DNA of 64,000 bases from CAZLYK01 sp964563495. Its GTDB lineage: Bacteria; Acidobacteriota; Blastocatellia; RBC074. The position numbers were made by a program, and so were the translations under genes. Positions 14,590 through 22,484 of this stretch are shown here, piece by piece (position 1 is the first letter of the stretch; every line of letters begins with the position of its first letter). The notes under the pieces were generated by a model, which saw only the letters and a list, made by a program, of their open reading frames with translations, did no database searches and was not told the DNA's origin. The stretch lies in assembly GCA_964563495.1 (NCBI GenBank), contig CAZLYK010000001.1:1-64000 (forward strand), read 5' to 3'.

Positions 14590-17510
14590 CAGATCAAGGG
14601 GCCGATTCCGAGCAGCAGGATCAGACCCAGAACGAACCAGCTCTCGCCCATTCGAAAACTGCGCGGTTGATAAACCAGCTCGACACGATGAGCGCCCGCC
14701 GGAACGGTGATGCCGCGCAGCGTGTAATTTGCCCTCTCTATCTCCGCCGGCCGCCCATCGATCAGCGCTTTCCATCCCTCGTCAAAGACCTCGCTCAAGA
14801 CCAGCAAGCCCTCTCGGGGGCGGTCGGTTTCGAGCTCGATCCTGAGCGGCTGGTAATATCTGATCCTGACCTCGGCTCCATGCAGATCCTGACCGTTCAA
14901 TCTTTCCGGATCGATCTGTCCGCGATCGAGCAATGCCGTCTTTTGCGGATCGAATGGCGAGCCATCCGGCATGAGTCCGGCCCTGATCGCCTTCAGATTC
15001 TGATCATCATTTTGGACAACGACTCGATCGACGAACCACGCACGCGGCAGGGCATTCCGGTTTTCGTAGACTTCAACCTGGTCAAACCGCGCGAGCTTTG
15101 TCCATCGCTCCGGCGGGAGATAGAAATTGGCCAGCGGGGTCGAGATACCACTCGCCTGGTCGTGTAAGGAGGCACGGATCAGATAGAGCGAGGCGTCTTC
15201 CCGCGCGTAGATCCATTCGACCTTCTCGATCTCGGCGCGATCGAAATTCAATCTGCCCAAATAGAAGTGCGATTCGAAATCCCCCGCTTTTGCGCTTTCG
15301 ACTATCCGGGCGCGCCGGTGCCTGACATTGGAACGGACATCGGCGCGATCATAAGCCCATTCCGAGGTGTCGCGCCCAACCTGCAATACCGTCTCGATCA
15401 CCCTCCCGTCGCGCGCGTGCAGCTTTAGCATCAGGATCGGAGCGCCGTCGGTCAGATGAGTCGAGTTTGCGGCCGTCGAAACGATGGCGATTTCAGTGGC
15501 CGATGCCCCATCGGCCATGGTGGTCAGTTTCATGCCGGGCTTGAACTCCACCCCGAAATTAGTCCGCGCAAAGTAGACCCCATCGTGGGTAAAGCCGACC
15601 CGTTTGCCGGTCGCCTGACCGTGTCCGACGATCAGATACTTGACGCCGAGCAGATCCAGTCCGCGATCGCTCAACCCGAAAGAATCGGCATCCTGGACAA
15701 AACCGTTGATCGCCGATCCGGCGCTCCCGGTGATCTGACCGACTCTCACCGGGCGCAAAATATCGTACCCGCTCACGCTCTGTAATCCGCGCAGCATTGA
15801 AACATTAGGCTGATTGAGCAGGTCGAAATTCGGGTCTTCCGGCCAGGCGTATGAGTAATCGTAAGCCTGCACGGGATGGCTCATGACGCGGAAGGAATTG
15901 AGATCGCGCTCGCGCGATTTGATCAACCGGACAGCCGGAGGATCAGCCAGCCTCTGACCGGCATCGAAGGTCGCGATCCGCCAGTGAAAGAAATGGCCGT
16001 AGGAAGCGAGGTCGAGCAGCAAAACGCCGACCGGCAAAATATAGCGGATCCGCGATTTGAGATGACGGCTTTGCGCAAACCAGATGGCGGCCAGGCTCAG
16101 GACGAAACAGGCTGCCGGAAAGATAAATTCCGGGTTGGTCAAAGCATCGGCCCCGGCCGGCCGCGGGATGACCGTCGCCATCCTTTCTCCAAAGCAGCGA
16201 TAAAGGACGATCACGATCAAGACGATCGAGCTCATGGCGATCGTGCCACCCCAGAGCAACCGGCGCGCAGCGCCGCTTTTGAGCCTTTCCAAAAACGTCA
16301 TTCCCAGACCGCCGAGCATCCCCATCGCAAAGGTGAACTCGAACTGATGACGGTACAACCCACGAAATGTCTTGTATCCCGGGAGGCGATATAGCAGATG
16401 ATTGAGCTCGAACGGCAGGTGACCGCCGAAAGCCAGGACGAGCGATAAGATCGCAACCCCCAGCCACAACCAGACCCGCAACCTGAGCAAGCCGATTTCG
16501 GCGTCCCCCGACGTGAACGCCGGGCGCGATGCGCCCCAGACCGCCGTCAGGGCGAGGATCCAGATCAGCATGCCGGCATACCCGGACATGATCGCGGCGA
16601 TCTCTGCTCCCCAATAACCAATCCGATAAGGCGGGAGCAGCGCGCCGCCGAAAAAATAGGGAAAGATCAGCCCGGGCAACTGCCAGGGCGGCAATGAGTA
16701 GGTGTCAAAAAAGGCCGGCCCCGGGTCACTGCGCTCGCTCTGCGCGAGCAGCTCAAGCGACGGCAGCAGCTGTATCATCGAGAGCAGAATCGCGCCCAGG
16801 AGCATGAGCGCCAGAGAGACGACGAAGCGGGTGCGCGATCGCCCATCTCTGATCCTGACAAAGGCGAAGATCACGCACGGAGCAGCGGTGAGCGCGCTGA
16901 AAACCATCATCTGCGGCTCGCCGGCGAAAAATTGCAACGCAACCATCAGAGCGCCGAGCACTGTCCAGCGCCAGATCGACTGCCAGTCCTCCTTGACCGC
17001 CAGGTTCTCGATCGCCAGCAGCACCCACGGCAACCACGCCGCCGCCGCGATCCGCGATGTGTGGCTGAGATGGTTGATCATAAAACCGCCGAAGGCAAAA
17101 GCCGTTCCGGCCAGTATGGCTCCCAGCCGCGTCAGACCGGCGCGCCGGGCATAAAGATAGGTCCCGATCAGCGCCAGGTGATAAGTCGTCAGGACTACCA
17201 GATTGATTGCCGTGACGGGCGCCAGGAGTGCGAAGAGCCAATTCGGCGGATAGAACGATCCCGGGTAGACACTCGCGGCCAGCGGCATCCCCCCGAAAAT
17301 AAATGGATTCCACAAAGGCCATTCACCGCGCGCGATCATCTGACCGGCCAGTGAGCGCACACCCAGGTTCTGCGCCCAACCGTCGCCAGGCGCCAGCGTC
17401 ACCTGACCGGTCAACACCGGATAGAAATAGACCAGGGGAATCGCGATTAGCGCGACGGCAATCAGCAGCCGCTCGCGGCGAGGACTTGACATGCCTACAG
17501 CATGATTCAT
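14562..17510 (-). CDS. YfhO-family multi-pass membrane protein, paralogue
   Basis: 982 residues, paralogous to the gene at 10120 along its full length: IAIPLVYFYPVLTGQVTLAP at the start, APGDGWAQNLGVR, WPLWNPFIFGGMPL, HQFEFTFAMGMLGGLG, and the C-terminal GWKALIDGRPAEIERANYTL region. It has many membrane helices, an extracytoplasmic domain and a final helix. The two copies flank the methyltransferase and probably arose by duplication. The start is the Met at 17510; MSSPRRER six residues on is an alternative. No clear ribosome-binding site. Confidence 0.85.
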   Translation of the reverse strand: MNHAVGMSSPRRERLLIAVALIAIPLVYFYPVLTGQVTLAPGDGWAQNLGVRSLAGQMIARGEWPLWNPFIFGGMPLAASVYPGSFYPPNWLFALLAPVTAINLVVLTTYHLALIGTYLYARRAGLTRLGAILAGTAFAFGGFMINHLSHTSRIAAAAWLPWVLLAIENLAVKEDWQSIWRWTVLGALMVALQFFAGEPQMMVFSALTAAPCVIFAFVRIRDGRSRTRFVVSLALMLLGAILLSMIQLLPSLELLAQSERSDPGPAFFDTYSLPPWQLPGLIFPYFFGGALLPPYRIGYWGAEIAAIMSGYAGMLIWILALTAVWGASRPAFTSGDAEIGLLRLRVWLWLGVAILSLVLAFGGHLPFELNHLLYRLPGYKTFRGLYRHQFEFTFAMGMLGGLGMTFLERLKSGAARRLLWGGTIAMSSIVLIVIVLYRCFGERMATVIPRPAGADALTNPEFIFPAACFVLSLAAIWFAQSRHLKSRIRYILPVGVLLLDLASYGHFFHWRIATFDAGQRLADPPAVRLIKSRERDLNSFRVMSHPVQAYDYSYAWPEDPNFDLLNQPNVSMLRGLQSVSGYDILRPVRVGQITGSAGSAINGFVQDADSFGLSDRGLDLLGVKYLIVGHGQATGKRVGFTHDGVYFARTNFGVEFKPGMKLTTMADGASATEIAIVSTAANSTHLTDGAPILMLKLHARDGRVIETVLQVGRDTSEWAYDRADVRSNVRHRRARIVESAKAGDFESHFYLGRLNFDRAEIEKVEWIYAREDASLYLIRASLHDQASGISTPLANFYLPPERWTKLARFDQVEVYENRNALPRAWFVDRVVVQNDDQNLKAIRAGLMPDGSPFDPQKTALLDRGQIDPERLNGQDLHGAEVRIRYYQPLRIELETDRPREGLLVLSEVFDEGWKALIDGRPAEIERANYTLRGITVPAGAHRVELVYQPRSFRMGESWFVLGLILLLGIGPLICYRMRSRTA

Positions 17511-17522
17511 TTGAATGAGAAG

Positions 17523-17627
17523 AAAATAGACAGGATTGACATGATTTAGACAGGATTAAACAGGATCTTTCTGCTCTGTCTTCAATCCTGTTCAATCCTG
17601 CTTAAATCCCGTCAATCCTGTCTATTT
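17523..17627. repeat. Interspersed palindromic repeat, copy 4
   Basis: Left arm AAAATAGACAGGATTGACATG, right arm ending GTCAATCCTGTCTATTT, with an extra internal ACAGGATT unit. It lies between the YfhO start and the stop of the small secreted protein gene. Confidence 0.85.
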
Positions 17628-17644
17628 CCCCCCGATAATTTTAT

Positions 17645-17980
17645 TTAGTTGCGGTCGCGACGATTGTGTTTGAGACGATAGATCTGCCGGCTGTTCTTAT
17701 TTTGCTCGCGATGGAGTTCCCTGCGTTCGGCGCCGGTGACGACGCCGTCAGACTTTGCTTCCTTCTTATCCTGATTCAATTCAGACTGATTGTTCTGGAT
17801 CCGTTTGGCTTCGCCCTGGGTAACCTCGCCTGATTTGACGCCCTGGCGGACCCTTTTATGCTGATTCTGCTGGCGCTTTCTGACAACAGGAGTTTTCGGA
17901 TTGGGATCCTGGGCGAAGGCAGGAATCGAAAAAATCATTGAAAAACAGATTACCGTCATAACCGAGAGAATTTTCTTCAT
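17645..17980 (-). CDS. Small secreted basic protein of unknown function
   Basis: 111 residues. The ATG at 17980 follows GGAGG with ideal spacing and starts a signal peptide (MKKILSVMTVICFSMIFSIP, cleaved after AFA). The mature part is short, helical and very rich in Lys, Arg, Gln and Asn (RKRQQNQHKRVRQGVKSGEV, GEAKRIQNN, GAERRELHREQ), with two spaced G(E/V)(V/L)T-like repeats. Such proteins are common in acidobacteria and some beta-proteobacteria. Function unknown. Confidence 0.75.
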   Translation of the reverse strand: MKKILSVMTVICFSMIFSIPAFAQDPNPKTPVVRKRQQNQHKRVRQGVKSGEVTQGEAKRIQNNQSELNQDKKEAKSDGVVTGAERRELHREQNKNSRQIYRLKHNRRDRN

Positions 17981-18158
17981 CGTTAAAACCTCCAAAAGAT
18001 TTGTCATGATGGGGACAAATAATTGTCACCCCGAAGTTTGATCCAGGCTGGATCCACGCTTTTACCTACGATTAGAGCGAAGATTGGTCGATCCGGTCGA
18101 AAAAATATTTTATTATCATCGCACAAAAATTCAACTTCGATCAGGCTGGAGGACATCT

Positions 18159-19613
18159 ATGACTAAGCCGTCCGTATTTTGCCCGATTCTTTTGATCACG
18201 CTGGTTGTTTCCATGGCGACCGTCAAAAACCGCGCAGGCGCATGGTCCGCCGCCGGTTATGAGACGGTCATCCTCAATGGCCGGGTGATCGATCCCGAAA
18301 CGAAACTCGATGCTATCAGGAATATCGGGATTAGTCAGGGGCGAATCGCCGTGATCACGACCCAAAAGCTTGCCGGTCGGGCCATCCTCGACGCCAAAGG
18401 CATGGTCGTCGCTCCGGGTTTCATCGATCTGCACGAGCACGGCCAGACGCCTGAAAATTATCGGTTGCAGGCGATGGATGGCGTGACCAGCTCATTCGAG
18501 CTCGAAGTCGGGACAGCCGATGTCGATCGCTGGTATGCCGAACGCGAAGGTAAAGCGCTGATCAACCACGGTGTCAGCATCGGACACATCCAGGTCCGCA
18601 TGAAGCTCATGAACGATCCCGGGGAGCTGCTTCCAAAAGGCGAGGCAATCAGCCGCAAGGCGACCGAGGAACAGGTTGAAGAGCTAAAAAAGATGATCAG
18701 CCGGGGGCTGGATCGCGGTGCCGTGGCGGTCGGGTTCGGCCCGGCGTATACGCCCGCTGCCTCGCGATGGGAGATCCTTGAGATGTTTCGGGTCGCCGCC
18801 CGGTACGGCGCATCGTGTCACGTTCATATGCGCGAGGCGCGAGAACCTGCGATTGCCGCCCTCCAGGAAGTGCTCTCAGCCGCGGCGATCACAGGCGCTC
18901 CGCTTCACATCGTCCATATCAACAGTACCGGGACTCAATGGACTCCAAAACTGCTGCAGATGATCGGCGAGGCAAGGTCGCGAAAAATCGATGTCACCAC
19001 CGAATGTTACCCTTACATCGCCGGGATGACCCGGATCGATTCGGCCTTGTTCGACGAGGGCTTTGAGGAACGTCTCGGAGTCGGTTACCAGGATCTCATG
19101 TGGCCTCCAACAGGAGAGCGGCTGACACCGGAAAGTTTTGTCCGTTACCGGAAGGCGGGCGGCGCGGTCATCATCTTTTCCAATACCGAAGAGATGGTCA
19201 GGCTGGCCGTCACCAGCCCGCTGACCATGATCGCCAGCGACGGTTATCTGGAGTCAGGCAAGGGACATCCGCGAACCGCCGGAACCTATTCGCAGATACT
19301 CGGCAAATATGTCCGCGAAATGAAAGCCCTGACCCTCACGGAAGCTTTGCGCAAGATGACTCTCATGCCGGCTCAGAGGCTCGAACATCGCGTCCCCACC
19401 ATGAAGAACAAGGGGCGCCTGCGCCCCGGCGCCGATGCCGATATCGTCGTCTTCGATCCACAAAGAATCATCGATCACGCGACTTATGCCGACCCGGCAA
19501 AATATTCCGAGGGCATGAAATATGTGCTGGTAAACGGCGTGCCGGTGATCATAGACGGCCGATTGGAGGAAGGCGTTTTCCCCGGCAAAGGTGTCAGAGC
19601 GCCGATCAAATAG
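18159..19613 (+). CDS. Secreted amidohydrolase of the D-aminoacylase/dihydroorotase-like superfamily
   Basis: 484 residues. The ATG follows GGAGG; residues 1-30 are a signal sequence (MTKPSVFCPILLITLVVSMA). The metal-dependent hydrolase fold is shown by GFIDLHEHG (H92 and H94, first metal ligands), CHVHMRE, LHIVHIN and a late ASDG aspartate, followed by the usual closing segment GRLRPGADADIVVFDP. It probably hydrolyses N-acyl amino acids or a cyclic amide in the periplasm; the substrate cannot be fixed. It is divergent from the small basic protein gene and convergent with the GT2 gene, ending one base from it. Confidence 0.8.
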   Translation: MTKPSVFCPILLITLVVSMATVKNRAGAWSAAGYETVILNGRVIDPETKLDAIRNIGISQGRIAVITTQKLAGRAILDAKGMVVAPGFIDLHEHGQTPENYRLQAMDGVTSSFELEVGTADVDRWYAEREGKALINHGVSIGHIQVRMKLMNDPGELLPKGEAISRKATEEQVEELKKMISRGLDRGAVAVGFGPAYTPAASRWEILEMFRVAARYGASCHVHMREAREPAIAALQEVLSAAAITGAPLHIVHINSTGTQWTPKLLQMIGEARSRKIDVTTECYPYIAGMTRIDSALFDEGFEERLGVGYQDLMWPPTGERLTPESFVRYRKAGGAVIIFSNTEEMVRLAVTSPLTMIASDGYLESGKGHPRTAGTYSQILGKYVREMKALTLTEALRKMTLMPAQRLEHRVPTMKNKGRLRPGADADIVVFDPQRIIDHATYADPAKYSEGMKYVLVNGVPVIIDGRLEEGVFPGKGVRAPIK

Positions 19614-19614
19614 T

Positions 19615-20322
19615 CTAATCGACAAACCGGTACTTGATCAGCGCCCAAATGGCTGAAATACCGTCACGCCATGTGATCTTCTTGCCTTCTGAAAAATCGC
19701 GCCCGTAATACGAGATCGGCATTTCATAGAGCTTGTGTTTGCGCTTCAGAATTTTTGCCGTCACCTCGGGCTCAAAGTCGAACCGGTTGGATTTGATCTG
19801 AATATTTTTGATCACGTCGGCGCGGAAGACTTTGTAACAAGTCTCCATATCCGAGAGGATCGAATTGTAGAGTAGATTGGTGATCAAAGTCAGGAACTTA
19901 TTGCCGATGTAATGCCAGAAGTTGAAGGCGCGCGCGACTTTTCCTCCGGTCAGTCTTGATCCGTAGACGACATCGGCACGGCCCTCGAGAATCGGCTTGA
20001 TCAGTTCGGCGTATTCGGCCGGATCGTATTCGAGGTCGGCATCCTGAATAATAATGATATCGCCGGTGGCATAAGTCAGCGCAGTCCGGAGCGCGGCGCC
20101 TTTCCCCATATTCCGGCTGTGAAAATAGAACTTGTGCGGCGAATTCTGACTCAACTCTTTGAGCGCCTCGCGCGTGCCGTCTTTCGAAAAGTCGTCAACG
20201 ATGATCAGCTCTTTATCGACATCGCCGAGATTGACCGCCTCTATCCGTTTGATGATTTGGTGAATCGTCTGGGCCTCATTGTAAACAGGCATGAGGATCG
20301 ACAAAACTGGATGGTTTTGCAT
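19615..20322 (-). CDS. Glycosyltransferase family 2, DPM1-like
   Basis: 235 residues, one GT-A domain. LSILMPVYNEAQTIHQII and the nucleotide-binding IIVDDFSKDGT are followed by the metal-binding IIIQDADLEYDP and a RFDFEPEVTAKIL segment typical of dolichol- or polyprenyl-phosphate mannose/glucose synthases. No C-terminal membrane helices, so it is a soluble, membrane-associated enzyme. It probably loads a sugar onto a polyprenyl phosphate, which could feed GT-C-like proteins such as the YfhO pair. Last gene of a four-gene minus-strand run. Confidence 0.88.
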   Translation of the reverse strand: MQNHPVLSILMPVYNEAQTIHQIIKRIEAVNLGDVDKELIIVDDFSKDGTREALKELSQNSPHKFYFHSRNMGKGAALRTALTYATGDIIIIQDADLEYDPAEYAELIKPILEGRADVVYGSRLTGGKVARAFNFWHYIGNKFLTLITNLLYNSILSDMETCYKVFRADVIKNIQIKSNRFDFEPEVTAKILKRKHKLYEMPISYYGRDFSEGKKITWRDGISAIWALIKYRFVD

Positions 20323-20350
20323 GTAAAAATGGCTTCTCCGGGCGCTTTAT

Positions 20351-20764
20351 TTACTGCTCAAAAGTATCCAATCTCTCCTGTTTCAAATGAGTAGCGATCG
20401 CGCGGAGTATATCCATGGTCGTGATTATCCCGCTAATTACCTTTCCGTCGGCGACGACGACCCGATGGATACGGCGGTTGAACATGAGTTCGCAAACCCG
20501 TTGCAGAGTGTCATTCGGAAGCACCGCGACAGCCGGTTTGGTCATAATCTGCCCGGCCGTGCTCGGTGACCAGGCGCCGATGCTGGTCGTCTTGCGGATG
20601 ACGTCGGTCTCTGAAATCACTCCGACCAGATGACCCTCGGCATTGACGACCGGGGCGCCGGTAATTTTGCTCTCGCTAAAGAGCCTGGTCACTTCCTTGA
20701 GTGGAGTGTTTTCGCTCACGGTAATGACATCCTTGATCATGACATCGGACGCAAGCAGTGTCAT
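20351..20764 (-). CDS. Protein with two CBS domains
   Basis: 137 residues consisting of a CBS pair: first domain about residues 5-60 (VMIKDVITVSENTPLKEVTR, GAPVVNAEGHLVGVISETD), second about 75-130 (IMTKPAVAVLPNDTLQRV, HRVVVADGKVISGIITTMDI). Such pairs bind adenine nucleotides and regulate partners. AGGAGG precedes the ATG. It lies 56 bases downstream of the M50 protease gene on the same strand; another M50 protease in this window has a CBS pair fused at its C-terminus, so this protein probably regulates the neighbouring protease. Confidence 0.85.
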   Translation of the reverse strand: MTLLASDVMIKDVITVSENTPLKEVTRLFSESKITGAPVVNAEGHLVGVISETDVIRKTTSIGAWSPSTAGQIMTKPAVAVLPNDTLQRVCELMFNRRIHRVVVADGKVISGIITTMDILRAIATHLKQERLDTFEQ

Positions 20765-20820
20765 ATGCGGGCCCTCCTGGACCAAAAAGGGAAAAACACT
20801 GACGAGGTGAAGATTATTTT

Positions 20821-21813
20821 TCAGAACGAAATCGGGAACGGCATAAAACAGAGCACGAAGACGAGCAGGCCGATCACCGCCACGATCATTCGGGCGGCCC
20901 CGAGCGATTCGGTATCGTCGACCACCGGCGGATGGCCGACGCGCAACATCAAAGTCAGAATCCCTGCATAGACCACCCAGTTCCAGACTCCACTAGTGAT
21001 CACTGAATAGACGGCCAGTCCGATGACCGCGAGATAGCAGGCCATCGCGATCAACCGATGGCCGCGCCGGCCAAAGACGGCATAAGTCACGTGCCCGCCG
21101 TCGAGCTGCCCGACGGGCAGAAGATTGAGGCTCGTCATAAACAAGCCGATCCACGCCGCCCACATGACCGGGTTCAACTCAACTAACGGCGGCACATCGA
21201 GCATTTTCTCGAAGAACTTGAACAGGAGCGGGCTCTGGAAATAGATCACCTCGTCGCCGATCGCCGCCGGCTGAGCGGCGACGGCAAAGTAATGCCCAAT
21301 CAAGGTCGCCGGAATAGCGAAGACAAAGCCGGCCAGAGGCCCGGCAATCCCGATATCGAAAAGCGCCTTCCTCGTCGGGATCGGCGATTTGATCTTGATA
21401 AATGCTCCGAACGTTCCGACCGGGGGGATCGGCATGGGAATGAAATACGGTAGTGTCGCGGAGACCCCATACCAGCGACAGGCGATGTAATGCCCCATCT
21501 CGTGGGCCGCCAGGATCGCGATGACCGAAAAAGAGTAGATCGACCCGGAAACGATCGAATGGAAAAACGGTTGAGCGTCCTGATAAAACCACAAGATGCC
21601 TACACCCAGAGTCGTCAGGATGGTCAAGCCGAGCAGCAGGAGATGAAAGAGGAGCCGCCCGGCGCTGATCTCATCCGGCACATTCGCGACCAGCGGAGCA
21701 AATGGCCCGGTCTGCGGAAGTCGATAGATGATCGTCGGCCGGTGCTCTTCGGCAGACGAATCGATCTGCGGCGAGCCGGGCCCTGAATTTGGTAAATAAT
21801 AAGGTCGATCCAT
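20821..21813 (-). CDS. M50-family (site-2) membrane metalloprotease
   Basis: 330 residues with about six to seven membrane helices. The zinc motif is HEMGHY (near residue 104) inside a helix, and the second ligand comes from LLPVGQLDGGHV; the GPLAGFVFAIPA loop between them is also typical. This family cleaves substrates within the membrane. The start at 21813 lies 2 bases after the stop of the zinc-ribbon gene, showing translational coupling. The first 60 residues are a proline-rich cytoplasmic tail. Substrate unknown. Confidence 0.88.
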   Translation of the reverse strand: MDRPYYLPNSGPGSPQIDSSAEEHRPTIIYRLPQTGPFAPLVANVPDEISAGRLLFHLLLLGLTILTTLGVGILWFYQDAQPFFHSIVSGSIYSFSVIAILAAHEMGHYIACRWYGVSATLPYFIPMPIPPVGTFGAFIKIKSPIPTRKALFDIGIAGPLAGFVFAIPATLIGHYFAVAAQPAAIGDEVIYFQSPLLFKFFEKMLDVPPLVELNPVMWAAWIGLFMTSLNLLPVGQLDGGHVTYAVFGRRGHRLIAMACYLAVIGLAVYSVITSGVWNWVVYAGILTLMLRVGHPPVVDDTESLGAARMIVAVIGLLVFVLCFMPFPISF

Positions 21814-21815
21814 TC

Positions 21816-22115
21816 TCACTTCTTTTTAAACAGATTATCGAAAGCCTTACGCACATCATCGCGCTGGACGCGTTGCGCGCCGCCGCGCGAAGTGAGCGGA
21901 ATGCGGTTGTTCGGCTCAAAGTATTCGCAAAAATTGGCTTTCAATTTGTCACGGACTAAATCCGCCTGCGGCTCGCTGCATTGGTTGTTCTTACCGGGGT
22001 CGAAGAACCGGCAATTTTTGCAGCAGTGCATATCCGCATCGCAATGCGGGCATGCGTCGTTCCGCGCGACTTTGCCGATCAGTGTGATCGCTCTTCCACA
22101 ATTGTGACAAACCAT
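21816..22115 (-). CDS. Small cysteine-rich zinc-ribbon protein
   Basis: 99 residues with nine cysteines: C3-x2-C6 and C22-x2-C25 form a classic zinc ribbon (MVCHNCGRAI, DACPHCDADM), followed by CCKNCRFFDPGKNNQC (C31, C32, C35, C46) and C63. The C-terminal 30 residues are basic and helical. No signal peptide. It is translated just before the M50 protease, so it may be a cytosolic partner, but no function is known to me. Confidence 0.75.
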   Translation of the reverse strand: MVCHNCGRAITLIGKVARNDACPHCDADMHCCKNCRFFDPGKNNQCSEPQADLVRDKLKANFCEYFEPNNRIPLTSRGGAQRVQRDDVRKAFDNLFKKK

Positions 22116-22484
22116 AAGGTAGTCCTTGACCTCAACACCCTTGAAGCCCTCAGAGACCGGCGCTCATCTCGTCAACCGCCTCGTCATGATGAATGAAGCC
22201 GGTAAAATAAAGTCAGGGGGCGTCTGTGGCGTCCTCGAAAAATGCAATAAATAACCCAATCTGGAACCGGAAATCCGTGAAAATAGATTGTTTAGATCGA
22301 GGGCCGTAGAATGTCTAATTTTTTGATGCCGACAGATGGTAACACAGCGTGTAAACTAGCCACAAGAAGCCGCAGGGACCGGGGCCACCTGGCTTTGTCC
22401 TGTCTGCTCATCGGCCACCCCGAAAAACTATGGTAATTGCCGGGAGTGCAAGCGCTCCCGGCAATTACCCAGAGGAGGGTGACG
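22116..22484. other. Divergent intergenic region, 369 bp
   Basis: Lies between the zinc-ribbon gene (minus) and the nuclease-like gene (plus), so it must hold promoters for both. Apart from the perfect inverted repeat at 22432-22469 and a stray AAAATAGATT that may be a decayed palindrome end near 22280, I see nothing I can name; no convincing coding frame. Confidence 0.5.
22432..22469. promoter_or_regulatory. Perfect 15-bp inverted repeat just before the nuclease ribosome-binding site
   Basis: GGTAATTGCCGGGAG (22432-22446) pairs with CTCCCGGCAATTACC (22455-22469) across an 8-base loop. It ends three bases before the GAGGAGGG ribosome-binding site (22473-22480). In DNA it could be an operator; in RNA a stable hairpin that controls translation start or stability. 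Confidence 0.6.

Noticed and set aside
13561..14775. Minus-strand frame of 404 codons
   Set aside because: Antisense to the methyltransferase gene and overlaps the YfhO end; no recognisable sequence.
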